Origin: Shewanella marina JCM 15074
GTDB taxonomy: Bacteria; Pseudomonadota; Gammaproteobacteria; Enterobacterales; Shewanellaceae
Assembly (NCBI RefSeq): GCF_000614975.1
Contig: NZ_BALM01000013.1
Coordinates: 1-64,000 of the forward strand
Reading direction: 5' to 3'
Length of the DNA stretch: 64,000 bases
Of this stretch, positions 9,131 through 19,992 are shown in pieces. A model generated the notes under the pieces. It worked only from the letters and a program-made list of their open reading frames with translations, ran no database searches and was not told the origin of the DNA. The position numbers and the translations under genes were made by a program. Numbering within the stretch: position 1 is the first letter of the stretch; every line of letters starts with the position of its first letter.

Positions 9131-10269
9131 TGAAACAGCCAATCATTATTATTGGTAGCGGCTTTGCCGCTTACCAATTGATCAAAACGATGCGTCGCAT
9201 GGGATCAACCGATCCGATCCAAGTATTTAGTCGTGATAGTGGCGATGAATACAATAAACCGGATTTAAGTCATGTATTCAGTAAACAACAAACGGCAGCA
9301 TCGCTTGTTAAAGTCAGTGGTATTGAATTTGCGGCACAATTTAATGTGCAGTTATATGCTTATACCGAGGTTGAATCTATTGATACCAAGGCTCAGCAAA
9401 TATCAGCCAATGGCCAGTGCTATGCTTACAGCAAATTAATTTTTGCGACTGGTGCACAGCCATTTATACCCAATATGAGTGGCAGTGGTATCAACCAAGT
9501 GATTACGCTAAATAGTTTAGCTGAATATCAACGTGCCCAACAAAAGCTGAGTCAGGCACAACGAGTATTGATTATTGGTGGCGGTTTAATCGGGGTTGAG
9601 TTTGCAATGGATTTGGCGACAGCCGGACGTCAAGTAACCTTGGTTGAACCCAATCGACACATATTAGCGAATCTACTGCCGAGCCAAGTTGCTGTCGCGC
9701 TAGAGGAGCAACTCAGTCAAGATAATATCCAGTTAGCATTGGCTGATTGGGTTGTTGATATTGAATTATTGCCAAATACTTGTTTATTGGTGACCACTCA
9801 GTTTGGCAGACAATATACGGTTGATAGTGTGATTTGTGCAGCAGGATTAAAGCCCAATATACAACTGGCGCAGGCCGCGAACATCAGCACCAATCGTGGC
9901 ATTGTGGTTGATAATCAACTACAAACTTCGGCTAAAAATGTCTATGCCTTAGGTGACTGTGCTGAAATAAATGGTCAATTGCAGGCCTTTTTACAGCCGA
10001 TCATTTTAAGCGCCAATACCCTAGCGAAAGTGTTATTTGATCAAGCGGCAGAACTTAAATTAGCGGCGATGATGATCAAAATTAAAACGCCGAATTTTCC
10101 GATCCAACTGGCGGGTAATACCAGTAAAACGGTAGCACGTTGGCAATTAGAGATTAACCATGAGGGAATATTGGCGAATGCTTACAATAGTGACAATCAA
10201 GCGATTGGTTTTATTGTGACGCATCAACATACCAGTAAAGCGTTTAGTTTATTAAAATCGATACAATAA
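9130..10269 (+). CDS. norW: NorW, NADH:flavorubredoxin reductase
   Basis: This 379-residue FAD-dependent pyridine nucleotide-disulfide oxidoreductase passes electrons from NADH to the rubredoxin domain of NorV. The FAD-binding fold is seen at the N-terminus (IIIIGSGFAAYQLIK), the NAD-binding fold near residue 153 (RVLIIGGGLIGVEFAMDLA), and the second FAD motif near residue 275 (VYALGDCAEI). The start overlaps the norV stop. A bidirectional terminator follows. The C-terminal part is divergent, as is usual in NorW. Confidence 0.95.
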   Translation: MKQPIIIIGSGFAAYQLIKTMRRMGSTDPIQVFSRDSGDEYNKPDLSHVFSKQQTAASLVKVSGIEFAAQFNVQLYAYTEVESIDTKAQQISANGQCYAYSKLIFATGAQPFIPNMSGSGINQVITLNSLAEYQRAQQKLSQAQRVLIIGGGLIGVEFAMDLATAGRQVTLVEPNRHILANLLPSQVAVALEEQLSQDNIQLALADWVVDIELLPNTCLLVTTQFGRQYTVDSVICAAGLKPNIQLAQAANISTNRGIVVDNQLQTSAKNVYALGDCAEINGQLQAFLQPIILSANTLAKVLFDQAAELKLAAMMIKIKTPNFPIQLAGNTSKTVARWQLEINHEGILANAYNSDNQAIGFIVTHQHTSKAFSLLKSIQ

Positions 10270-10287
10270 CGGTTGTTTCTTGAGTAT

Positions 10288-10320
10288 AAAAGCCCATGAC
10301 AGCACGCTGTAATGGGCTTT
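10288..10320. terminator. Bidirectional terminator between norW and cusA
   Basis: The inverted repeat aaagcccat...atgggcttt, with an inner acagc/gctgt stem, lies between two convergent operons. It can end both norVW and cusCBA transcripts. Confidence 0.85.
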
Positions 10321-10337
10321 ATCTATTTAACTTTTAA

Positions 10338-13300
10338 TTACTTCAATTCACGACTTTTCCATAATTTGAATATGGCTGGCAAGACCAACAATGTCAGAAT
10401 TAATGCTGATGCCATACCACCAATCATAGGCGCAGCAATGCGTTGCATGATCGCTGATCCCGTACCGCTGCCATACATAATTGGAATTAAACCAATGATG
10501 ACGGTTAATACTGTCATCATCACGGGACGTACACGTAATCCAGCACCTTCATGAATGGCATGTTGTAGATCTTGGTCTGTTAATGTTTGTAAAGATGAGA
10601 GTTGTTTTTTATGTTGCCAAGCTTGATTTAAGTAAACCAGCATAATGACACCAATTTCAACGGCTACCCCTGAAAGTGCAATAAAGCCAACACCGACTGC
10701 AATAGAGAAATTATAATCAAGCGCTAACATCAGCCATAAACCACCCACCATCGCTAATGGTAGCGTTGCCATAATAATGAAAACCTCTTTAATACTACGA
10801 AAACTTAAATAAAGTAGCAGCATAATAATCACTAAAGTGACTGGCATAACGATGCTCAAGCGTGCTTTTGCGCGTTGCATATATTCATATTGACCTGACC
10901 ATGCAAGTGAATAACCCGCAGGTAGTACCAACTGTTTCGCAACCGCTTGTTGTGCATCAGTAACATAAGAGCCGAGATCGCGATTATTTATATCGACATA
11001 AACCCAACCATTGGGACGCGCATTTTCGGTTTTGATCATTGGAGGGCCATCTTCATAACGAATATTGGCAACATCAGCTAAAACAATACGTGCACCAGAT
11101 GCGGTAACCAGTGGTAAATTCTGCAATTTAGCGACTGAATCTCGGTAATCTTGCGGATAACGTACATTGATAGGATAACGCTCGAGTCCTTCAACTGTTT
11201 CACCCACATCCATACCACCGACTGCAGTAGCGATAATTTGTTGAATGGTTTTGATCGAAAGACCATAACGTGCAGCTTGTAATCGTTTAATATCGATCGT
11301 TACATAACGGCCGCCAGCAACACGTTCAGCATAAACTGAGGTTGTTCCTTGGATCTTATTAAGGATCGGCTCTAGCTGAGATCCTATTTTTTCGATCACC
11401 TTAAGATCTGGACCAGCAATTTTAATTCCCAAGGGGGTTTTAATCCCAGTTGCTAACATATCGATACGTGTTTTAATTGGCATAACCCAAGCATTGGTTA
11501 CACCGGGGAACTGGATCAATTTATTTAATTGAGCTCGTAGTGAATCGGTGGTGACTCCCTTGCGCCATTGATCGTGTGGCTTGAGTTGGATGACAGTTTC
11601 GATCATCGTTAGTGGTGCAGCATCGGTAGCCGTATTAGCTCGACCCACTTTGCCCCAAACCGTTTTAACTTCAGGTACTGTTTTTATCAGCTTATCTGTT
11701 TGTTGCAGTAGCTCCCTTGCTTTACCGATGGAGATCCCCGGATAGGTTGTTGGCATGTACATCAAATCCCCTTCATCTAGTGGCGGAATAAATTCGCTAC
11801 CGAGTTGAGTCATTGGGTAATAGGCTGATGCCATCAGTATTAAGGCCGTTACGATAATCGTTTTTGGATATTTTAAACTGATATTAAGTAGTGGACGGTA
11901 GATGGCTATTAAGGCTCTATTAATGGGATTTTTACGTTCAGGTAAGATTTTACCGCGGATAAAGTAGCCCATTAATACTGGAATTAGGGTGATCGCTAAT
12001 CCAGCTGATGCCGCCATTGCATAAGACTTGGTATAAGCTAACGGCGCAAACATCTTCCCTTCTTGACCTTGTAGGGCAAATATTGGCACAAAGCTGAGGG
12101 TAATGATTAAGAGTGAAAAGAAAAGTGGAGCACCGACCTCTTCGGCTGCTTTACTGATCACTTGCCAACGATTTTCATCGGTTAATGGCGTGCGCTCGAT
12201 ATGTTTATGCACATTTTCAATCATCACAATTGCACCATCAACCATCGCACCAATGGCTATGGCAATGCCGCCAAGCGACATGATATTGGCATTAATACCT
12301 TGCAGATGCATCATGATAAAGGCCGCTAAAATACCGATAGGTAAACTGATAGCAATGACGAGTGATGAACGAATATGGAATAAAAATAGGGCACAAACTA
12401 CGGCAACAACGAGGAACTCCTCTGCCAATTTTTGCCATAAATTATCAACCGCATTATTGATCAATGTCGAGCGATCATAAGTGGTGACAATTTTGACTCC
12501 TGCAGGCAAGCTGCGTTGCAGTTCAGCTAACTTGGTTTTAACATTAGCGATGACTTGACTGGCATTTTCACCAAAACGCATGATAATGATGCCACCAACC
12601 GCTTCTCCTTCACCGTTAAATTCTGAAATACCACGGCGCATCTGTGGACCAAGGGTAACATTGGCAATATCACCAAGTAACAGTGGTGTCCCTGTCGGTG
12701 TTACTTTTAACGGTATCGATTTAATATCAGCAATACTGGTTAAATAGCCACTGGTGCGTACCATATGTTCAGCTTCAGCAACTTCAATAACTGAGGCACC
12801 CGTTTCTTGATTACCATCTTGAATAGCCGTTTTAATTTGTTGTAGTGTAACGTCATAAGCTCGCAGTTTATTGGGATCTATTTGGATCTGATATTGCTTT
12901 ACCATTCCCCCTGCAGTTGCTACTTCAGAAACACCATCAACGGTTTGCAGCTCATATTTTAAGAACCAATTTTGTAAACTGGTTAATTGAGCGAGATTAT
13001 GTTTACCACTTTTATCTTGTAATACATAACTATAAACCCAACCGACACCAGTCGCATCAGGCCCTAATGTTGGCTGTACTCCAGAGGGTAATTTCGATTT
13101 TATTTGGCTTAAATACTCTAATACGCGTGAACGAGCCCAATACATATCCGTTTTGTCATTAAAAATGACATAAACATAGGAGTCACCAAAATAGGAATAG
13201 CCTCGTACCGTAACCGCACCTGGTACTGCCAACATTGCAGTGGTTAATGGATAGGTCACTTGATCTTCAACACTTGTGGTGCCTGACCGGGATAACTGGT

Positions 13301-13450
13301 TTTAATAATAACCTGTACATCAGAGAGATCAGGTAAAGCATCTACGGGCGTATTTTTAACGCTATATAAACCAGCTAAAGTGAGCAAAAGTGTGGCAATT
13401 AAGATCAATAATCGATTTTTGATCGACCAGCGGATAATCAGTGGGATCAT
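10338..13450 (-). pseudogene. cusA: CusA, copper/silver RND efflux pump, frameshifted
   Basis: This is an inner-membrane proton-driven heavy-metal RND transporter. The first 64 residues (start [20 protein letters not shown]) contain the [20 protein letters not shown] segment typical of CusA, then run into a stop after QAPQVLKIK. The remaining 973 residues continue in another frame from [20 protein letters not shown]. One added base near 13271 restores [16 protein letters not shown] and gives about 1037 residues, like E. coli CusA (1047). Other visible features are the FGDSYVYVIF porter segment, the GAMVDGAIVMIENVHKH proton-relay helix and a methionine in the VMPIKTRIDML segment. The start overlaps the cusB stop (ATGA). 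A sequence error is the likely cause of the break. Confidence 0.92.
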
Positions 13451-15137
13451 GGCTTAACCCCCATTGGCTTTAGTTGTTTAAGACTATAATTAGCACCGTT
13501 TTTTTCGACTAAAAATTGAATTTTCTGACCAGTTTCAAATTGGTTTAAATCAACATCATGAGTATTGGTAAAATACATTTCTCCTGCTGCGAGTTGCCAT
13601 TTATTCATTGCCTTATGCTCGATACTGATCATATTTGAAGCTGGCATTAACATCTTAATTTCACCACTTAACCATACTTGGTTGGTTGTTTGTGGTGCTT
13701 TACTTTTGTAGTTCACCACTTGATATTGGCCATCTGGCATTTTCATGATTTCAAAATCAATATTTTCTCCAGTGGTTATCTTTTGCAATGAGAGGTTATT
13801 AGCAAGGTTAAAATTCATGGTCATTGCTGGCCAATTCCACTTAGCAATGGCTTGATGTTTGATCGTTATCATATGGTGATTAGGCATGATTTTAGTGACG
13901 ATACCCTGACCCCAAACCATATCCATTTTTGGGGCAGGACTGCTGATACGTGCTAAGTCTGCGGTTTGACTAGACTCTGAATCTAATAAGAATTGAGCAG
14001 AGGTAACGACTCGATCTTGTTTCGTTAGTCCTTGTAAGACTTCGACTCGATTATCGGCCTCACGACCCACTTTGATTCGAACAGATCGATATTTACCATT
14101 GCCCTCAGCGAGTACGACTCGGGTCATATTTCCTGAACGAATAACCGCTTCAAATGGCACGCTCAGTACTGCTTGCTGCGCCATTGACTGTAGATGGATA
14201 TTGGCAAACATATTAGGTTTAAGCTGGTTGTTTGGATTGGGGAAAGTGATCCGTACTTGTAAGGTTCTGGTGATCGGATCTAATACTGGCTCAATATAGT
14301 TGATCTTGCCTTGCCATTGGCGATCTGGAATAGCATCTAGTGTCATGGTTGCACGACTATTTTTATCCAGCCAGTAGCTTGGTGATCGAATACTTCTGCG
14401 GTAACCCACACCTGATTTAAAGACGCCACTTTTATTGCAATTTGAGCAGGGGTTAAATAACCACCTTCGCGAATATTGAGGCTGGTAATTACACCATCAT
14501 CAAGAGCCTTAATTGCAATATTTCGGCTTGCTTTCCCTGCACTTAATATCTGCTTAATTTGCAAAGCATCAACACCTAAAGCAAGCAGTCGTTCAGTTGC
14601 TGCTTTAGTTAAATATTGATTACCACTACGCTTTGCTTGCAGTAATTCTTCTTGAGCTTTGACTAACTCAGGGGAATAGAGGCTAAAGAGTAGCTGTCCC
14701 TTATTCACCTTATCGCCAATGGCACTGACATTGCTTTTTTCAATCCAACCACTGACACGAGTATTGATTTGCCATATATGGCTTTGATCAAAGTTAATAT
14801 AGCCGACAGTATTAATGGATGGAGTCAGCGGGGCAAACTTCACCATTGCAGTTGTTACCCCTAAGTTGTTTTCAACTGTGGGATCAATTTTGACGGTACC
14901 TGCGGGATCTTGGCTAGTATCACTTTCGCCATAAACAGGCACTAGATCCATTCCCATCGGTGATTTTCCTGGTTTATCGCGTTTATATTTAGGATCCATA
15001 GGTGCAACCCAATATAGCGGCTTAGGCGTGACTGATGCTGTTGATGCGTGTGCACTAGGTAATAAATATTGATAACTTACAACAGCTAATGTCATGCCAA
15101 TAACTAAACTTGATACTGCTACTTTTATTGTTTTCAT
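13447..15137 (-). pseudogene. cusB: CusB with two fused CusF-like domains, frameshifted
   Basis: This is the periplasmic adaptor of the copper efflux pump. It has an N-terminal anchor or signal and a heavy-metal-binding YHS-like segment (YWVAPMDPKYKRDKPGKSPM). The hairpin and lipoyl domains (SGWIEKSNVSAIGDKVNKGQ) run to about residue 252, where the frame breaks in VFDHQA. One base added in the TT at 14379-14380 resumes at SYWLDKNSRATMTLDAIPDR. Restored length is about 563 residues, much longer than E. coli CusB (407). The extra C-terminus holds two CusF-like domains. The first keeps H-x7-W-x2-M-x-M (HQAIAKWNWPAMTM). The second (HKAMNKWQLAAGEM) has lost the tryptophan and one methionine. Confidence 0.9.
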
Positions 15138-15142
15138 GATGA

Positions 15143-16528
15143 TTACCTCGTGCCCAATTGCTGTGAGAGATTTGCTGTAAAAGTGGTTAAATGAGGCTGA
15201 TAGTCGTAACTATTGAGTAAATAGGCCAAATTATTGTCTGTTAAGCTTAAGTCTGTGGTTAAACGCGCTTGTGCCGTGGCTAAATCCAGTTCATCACGGC
15301 TGGCGTTAATGACATCATCGAAACGTGAGGTACCATTTTTGTAGCCTCGCTCTACAGCTTTAGTGCGCTCTTGAGCTTGTTTAATTAATACCGTTTGATA
15401 TTGATTAAGACGTTGTTGCTGTTGGGTTCTTGTGGCAAGTAATGCATCTAATTTGGCATTCATTTGCTGTAATAACAGATCTCGTTGCAGCTTGGCTGCT
15501 TGCTCCTGATACTTGGCCGCATTACGATTACGATTTTGACGATTACTGGTAAATAACGGCAGATCCATGGTGACAAAGGCGCTAACGACATCGGCTACCG
15601 GTTGGCCAGCCATATTGCTTGCTTGACGGGCGCCATACATAAGATCAACGCCAAACTGAGGTTTATATGCTTGTTCACTAATCGCAATTTGGGTGGTTTG
15701 TGCCGATATTGCTGTTTCTGCTGCGGTGACCATTGGGTTATGGCGCAGTAGCTGATAACGCTCTGATGGATTACTGAGTTGCCCCATAAGTTGCATCAAT
15801 TTTTGCCAATGCAGGGTATTTGTTGCATCAATGATAGTGTTTTGGGTTAGCCAACGACTGCCAAGCCACTCTGATAATTGTGCCATTATGGTTTGCTGTC
15901 GTTGTTGATTTGCTTGCAATTGTTCCTCTATTTTACTGACCTGTAATTGGCCCTGTAATAGATCCTGAGAGGGACTTTTTCCAATGGCATAATTGATGCG
16001 GATAGAGCTCACCAGCTGCTTCATCAGCGTTAGGTTTTGCCGTAAAATTTGTTGTAACTGCTGTTGATAACCGAGCTCTAACCATAATTGCGTCATATTT
16101 TGGGTAACAGTTAATGCACGAACATCTGCTTGATCCAAAACCGTATCCGCTTGCTGCTGAATCTTTTGTTGTTGCAAAGGCAAGGTTGATCCTCGTCCAA
16201 ATTGCTGTGACGCTCCAATTGAAATCGTGGTCATAGGATCTTGATTAAAAGCAAAGCTATTAGTGGGTAAACCACTGAAGCCTATTTTTAATTTAGGATC
16301 TGGTAAGCTGGCTGCAGCAATACTTGTTTCACGCATTGCTTGTGATTTTATTAAGAGTTGATCTCGGCCTAAGTCTGTTGTTAGTGCCGTTTGGATCAGC
16401 TGTTCTAAACGAGGCTTAAGTATTAATACCTGATTGGGGGCGGTGATGTTATCGGCGGCCAGCGAAGGTAATGAGATTACCCCTATTAAGCTAAGTGCCA
16501 ATGTTAATAGCGTTGGTTTTATCTTCAT
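15143..16528 (-). CDS. cusC: CusC-like outer membrane efflux protein
   Basis: This is a TolC-family channel that completes the CusCBA copper/silver exporter. It has a signal peptide (LLTLALSLIGVISLPSLAA) and two long helical repeats rich in Q, L and A. Segments such as AAVSA-like AETAISAQTTQIAISEQAY and QARLTTDLSLTDNNLAYLLN match outer-membrane factor repeats. The chosen ATG at 16528 gives MKIKPTLLTLAL directly before the signal helix; an upstream TTG at 16540 is less likely. Only 5 bp separate it from cusB. It is about 461 residues, normal for the family. The symbol follows operon context, since outer-membrane factors are hard to tell apart by sequence. Confidence 0.85.
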   Translation of the reverse strand: MKIKPTLLTLALSLIGVISLPSLAADNITAPNQVLILKPRLEQLIQTALTTDLGRDQLLIKSQAMRETSIAAASLPDPKLKIGFSGLPTNSFAFNQDPMTTISIGASQQFGRGSTLPLQQQKIQQQADTVLDQADVRALTVTQNMTQLWLELGYQQQLQQILRQNLTLMKQLVSSIRINYAIGKSPSQDLLQGQLQVSKIEEQLQANQQRQQTIMAQLSEWLGSRWLTQNTIIDATNTLHWQKLMQLMGQLSNPSERYQLLRHNPMVTAAETAISAQTTQIAISEQAYKPQFGVDLMYGARQASNMAGQPVADVVSAFVTMDLPLFTSNRQNRNRNAAKYQEQAAKLQRDLLLQQMNAKLDALLATRTQQQQRLNQYQTVLIKQAQERTKAVERGYKNGTSRFDDVINASRDELDLATAQARLTTDLSLTDNNLAYLLNSYDYQPHLTTFTANLSQQLGTR

Positions 16529-16756
16529 AATGCAATCCAAGTTGCAGTATGTACGCTCGTTATTTTTACTTATAGATAGCCGATAAAAAGTTACAATCTT
16601 GCCAAAGACTATAAAATATCGCTAATTATAATGCGTTAATACAACGATTAAGCGTACGAAACCTCGTGTTTATCTTAAAAATAAATGATTAGAAAAACGT
16701 AAGGCGTGATTAATTACTACTTGTGGTTTTAGCCGTGAAGTAGCGAATAAAATTAA

Positions 16757-17143
16757 TCAGCTATTGAAGATTGGAGGGCGAAAAAGGGAGCTTGAACGGC
16801 TAATTTGACGGTGTGTTGGTTCAACTGCCAGTAGCCCAAAACTTGATGGACGGAAATGATTTAGTAGTAGATTAGAGATAAAGATAAATACTGATGCAAA
16901 AACAATCGAACAACAGATATCCATATCAACATTCTTTTTATTGCAATGGTTATCTAATTGTTGGCTGGGTGTCATTTCATGACAAAATTCATCCGTTGTT
17001 TGCATTTGCATTGTCGATGCTGAAGAGGTGGACATATTCATGCGCATCGGTTTTAAAGGCGTGCTCGAAGCTATACTTGATAGCAAAATGGCTATAAGTA
17101 TTAAACTTGAGATCCATGTATTGTGAAGATGTTTATTGTGCAT
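16757..17143 (-). CDS. Small Met/Cys/His-rich membrane-associated protein upstream of cusCBA
   Basis: This 128-residue protein is not assigned to a named family. It has a signal-anchor helix at residues 11-27 and a stretch rich in Met, His and Cys (MRMNMSTSSASTMQMQ, then EFCHEM, HCNKK, DMDICC). A second hydrophobic segment follows (IVFASVFIFISNLLLNHF) before a basic tail. Similar small metal-rich proteins often lead copper-resistance operons. It is on the same strand as cusC with a 228-bp gap, so it may have its own promoter. A role in copper or silver sensing or binding is inferred only from composition and position. Confidence 0.6.
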   Translation of the reverse strand: MHNKHLHNTWISSLILIAILLSSIASSTPLKPMRMNMSTSSASTMQMQTTDEFCHEMTPSQQLDNHCNKKNVDMDICCSIVFASVFIFISNLLLNHFRPSSFGLLAVEPTHRQISRSSSLFRPPIFNS

Positions 17144-17420
17144 CCTAACAAAACGCCTTTAGTGACAATTTGTAACAAACTAACCTGTAAGTAAAACTGA
17201 CGCAAGTTCTAATTTAGAAGTTTTTAGTAGTAAGTGATTGTTGTAACTTAGTATTAACATTTATTTTGGACGTTTTAAGCTAATAAATATGACCAAGCAA
17301 TGACGACTTATTCATGAGATACCATATAGGTTCGCCGTTAAGTACATCATCTATCGCAATAAGTCGTATAGCTTCATTGCAAAGCCACCCTAAATTTAAG
17401 ATGACTTTGATTCAATCAAG

Positions 17421-18104
17421 TTAGGCATTTTTTTTATAATGCCGAGTGGGGCGACCGACACTGCCGTAATTGATGCTCGCCTCTAAAAATCCCATCGTGA
17501 CCGCATATTCAAGATAACGTCTTGCGGTGGTTTTACTTATACCAACTAGCAGCCCAATGGCACTGGAGGTTTGTAGTTGATCATCAACAAAAATATCCAT
17601 CACTCGTCTTAATGTAATCACATCAATATTTTTAGGTAATTCATCAACAATACGACTATCCCGACGGACGCCGTAAGCGCGGTTTATTTCACTTTGTTTA
17701 AATTCAGTGGTAGATGAAATCGTGCGGTAATAATCTTTAAAACGCTGTAATACATCATTGAGCGAGGTGAGTGCTAATGGCTTAATTAAATAATCAAAAG
17801 CGCCAAGGCGCACGCCAGAGGTAACGGTTTGTGGATCGGTTGCTGCAGTTAACATAATGACATCAATATCAGGTTCTGTACTTGTACGCAGTTTCCTTAA
17901 CCAATTAATGCCAGTGCCATCCGGCAGGTAATTATCAAGAATGATCAATTTAGGTTTTAGGGTATTTAGAATAAATCGCGCGTCAGCAAGAGATGAAGCT
18001 ATTCCAACCACTTCATAAGCGGGATTTTGGCCGATGTAAGCTGCTATCATTTCAGCGAGTTCAATTTTGTCTTCTACAACTAGAGTTTTAATTTTATCTA
18101 TCAC
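17421..18104 (-). CDS. citB: CitB/DpiA-type response regulator
   Basis: This 227-residue regulator has a receiver domain with acidic pocket VVEDK, phospho-acceptor in LIILDNYLPDGTG and the conserved Lys in LIKPLA. A C-terminal helix-turn-helix follows (TSSAIGLLVGISKTTARRYL) with the tail VGRPTRHYKK typical of the CitB/DcuR family. It should activate the citrate lyase operon when citrate is sensed by CitA. The GTG start overlaps the TGA stop of citA (GTGA), so the pair is translationally coupled. Confidence 0.88.
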   Translation of the reverse strand: MIDKIKTLVVEDKIELAEMIAAYIGQNPAYEVVGIASSLADARFILNTLKPKLIILDNYLPDGTGINWLRKLRTSTEPDIDVIMLTAATDPQTVTSGVRLGAFDYLIKPLALTSLNDVLQRFKDYYRTISSTTEFKQSEINRAYGVRRDSRIVDELPKNIDVITLRRVMDIFVDDQLQTSSAIGLLVGISKTTARRYLEYAVTMGFLEASINYGSVGRPTRHYKKNA

Positions 18105-19680
18105 GCTGACATTCCTTTTTTAGGTACAAATAAACTAAATATGGTGCCGTAAGGTTCGTTATCTTCTACGATAATTTGTCCATTTGCTTTAGTGACTAAA
18201 TTGGATATTAGGGCTAATCCCACTCCGTGCGGTAAGTTGACATCTGCTTTACTGGTATAGCCATCCCTAAAGATTAATTGTTTATTTTCATTTGCTATAC
18301 CGATGCCGTTATCGGAAATTTCAATAATGATTTCGCTACCTGAATCGGTTGCAAAAAATTCGACTTCACCTTTTCGATCGGTTTTGGCGATCGCTTCATA
18401 AGCGTTATCGAGTAAATTACCTAAAATGGCTGCAATTTCATTAGGGGCCAGTGGCGATGAGTCAAGAATTAGCGATGAGCCTCAATAATGGCGATTGAAA
18501 ATCCCAGTTCATGAGCACGATGTTTTTTGCTAATGATTAATGCGGCAATGAGAGGATGAAAATGCGCAGTAATGCCTGATATGTCTTCTTGTAAAGCATG
18601 GCTTTCTTTATGGATGAATTGGATCGCTTTATCGAATAATCCCATCTCTAACATACCTGAGACTACGGCAACATTATTGGCATACTCATGGGTTGTTGCT
18701 CTTAAATTATCTCTCTCTTTAGCGATTTGATTCGCCATTAGTTCTAGCATTGCCGCAGCATTGCGACAGCGAAAACTGACCACATAACCAATAATGTCAT
18801 CGTTATCTTTCATCATGGTTCTAGAGGCGATAAGCGTTTCACCATTAAGGTTAATGGTGGTTTCATTCACGACATCACCAAGCTCAGGGGTGAAAAACTC
18901 ACTTGGATAACAATAGGTTGAAATAGGCTGGCCAAATAAAGATTCTTTGGGTTGCTCTATACCTAAAATTTCTACGGCGCGTTTATTGATCACCATAATA
19001 ATGCCATTGATATCAACAGCAATAACGCCTTCTGCAACGCTGTTTAGAATGCCTTTACGTAGTTGATAGGCTTGTGATATTTGAGTTGGACTCATGCCTG
19101 AAAGCTGTTGCTGAATATAGTTACTAAAGCGTTTCGAGCAATAGATCATGACTAATAACATTAAGATAATGATGCTACTGGCTTGAAATAGATAAAGATG
19201 AATCAGATTCTGTACGTGATTTTGTAAAAAGCCGACAGAAACGACACCTACAATGGTGTTGTGATAATAGATAGGCATGCGAGTGTTAATGGTTACGCCT
19301 GATAATCCACGCCGAATCGTTGTGATGACTTTACCATTAGCAACATCGGTAAAGTTATGGTCTTGTATAAATCCACCTTCTTTGTTGGGATCGGTATGAA
19401 ATAATCGCTGCCCATCTTTACCTGCAATCACCACAAAACCCAGTTCAAGGTGATATTGTTGTTTACGCAGTATGTTGTCTAATAATTTACGGTTGCTCTC
19501 TTTAGTGGCAAATTCAATTTCCGGGTTCATGGCTATTGCTGTCGCAATGTTACGGGTTTCATGAAATTTATCATTGGTAATAACGCTATCTATCGCGACA
19601 AAAGTAATTAATACACAAAAAACGGCGATCAAAATGGCGGCAATAGATTGGATGAGTAAAATACGGTCTTTAAATTTCAT
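18101..19680 (-). pseudogene. citA: CitA/DpiB-type sensor histidine kinase, frameshifted
   Basis: This is a membrane kinase that senses citrate through a periplasmic PAS domain. Visible features are TM1 at residues 8-30, the periplasmic sensor with RRGLSGVTINTRMPIYY, TM2 near 165-183, a cytoplasmic PAS domain (GVIAVDINGIIMVINKRAVE) and the phosphorylation motif THEYANNVAVVSGMLEMG. The frame stops at 18469 after IIEAHR. One base added at the CC of 18480-18481 continues as GSSLILDSSPLAPNE, then the N-box GNLLDNAYEAI and G-boxes SDNGIGI and HGVGLALI, ending at 18101. Restored length is about 526 residues. The loss of ATP binding in the sequence as given is probably an artefact. Confidence 0.88.
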
Positions 19681-19992
19681 AGAATTCTTATTGATAAAAT
19701 ACCAAGCAGTAGCGTCATAAGATGATCAAATTGTTCAATTATTTGAATATATTAGCTGTTTAAGCAGAGGGCTAAATAACGGTTAAGGTTAAAGTTTGAT
19801 TAAAGTTATATTAGAGTGAACTCGACAGTTAATTAAACTGAGGAGTTGTTCGTTAATCATTCACTTGCGTGATAGGGTTTTGGCTTTTTAATCAATTTGT
19901 TACGTATATTTTGGGTGTGGTAGGTTGATAATGTCATATATAATGTAAATAACACCACAATGATGATTATTGCGGTGTTATTTAATTCATTG
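19681..19992. other. 312-bp intergenic region between citA and the citrate lyase operon
   Basis: This holds the terminator of the cit operon at its right end and presumably the citA promoter. No gene or recognisable RNA is seen. Confidence 0.5.
19948..19983 (-). terminator. Terminator of the citrate lyase operon
   Basis: The arms aataacaccacaat and attgcggtgttatt pair over about 14 bp with one G-U pair around a short loop, just past the stop of the last cit operon gene, and are followed by a T-rich run on the minus strand. Confidence 0.7.

Noticed and set aside
10338..13450. Programmed frameshifting in cusA, cusB, the EIIC gene or rhlB
   Set aside because: No heptamer slippery site or stimulatory structure is visible, and the breaks occur at unrelated places in many families. 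Missing bases explain all of them.
17161..17175. CusR-like box (TGACAA-TTTGTAA) upstream of the small cus gene
   Set aside because: The spacing is one base short and one half differs from the known box, so it cannot be separated from chance.
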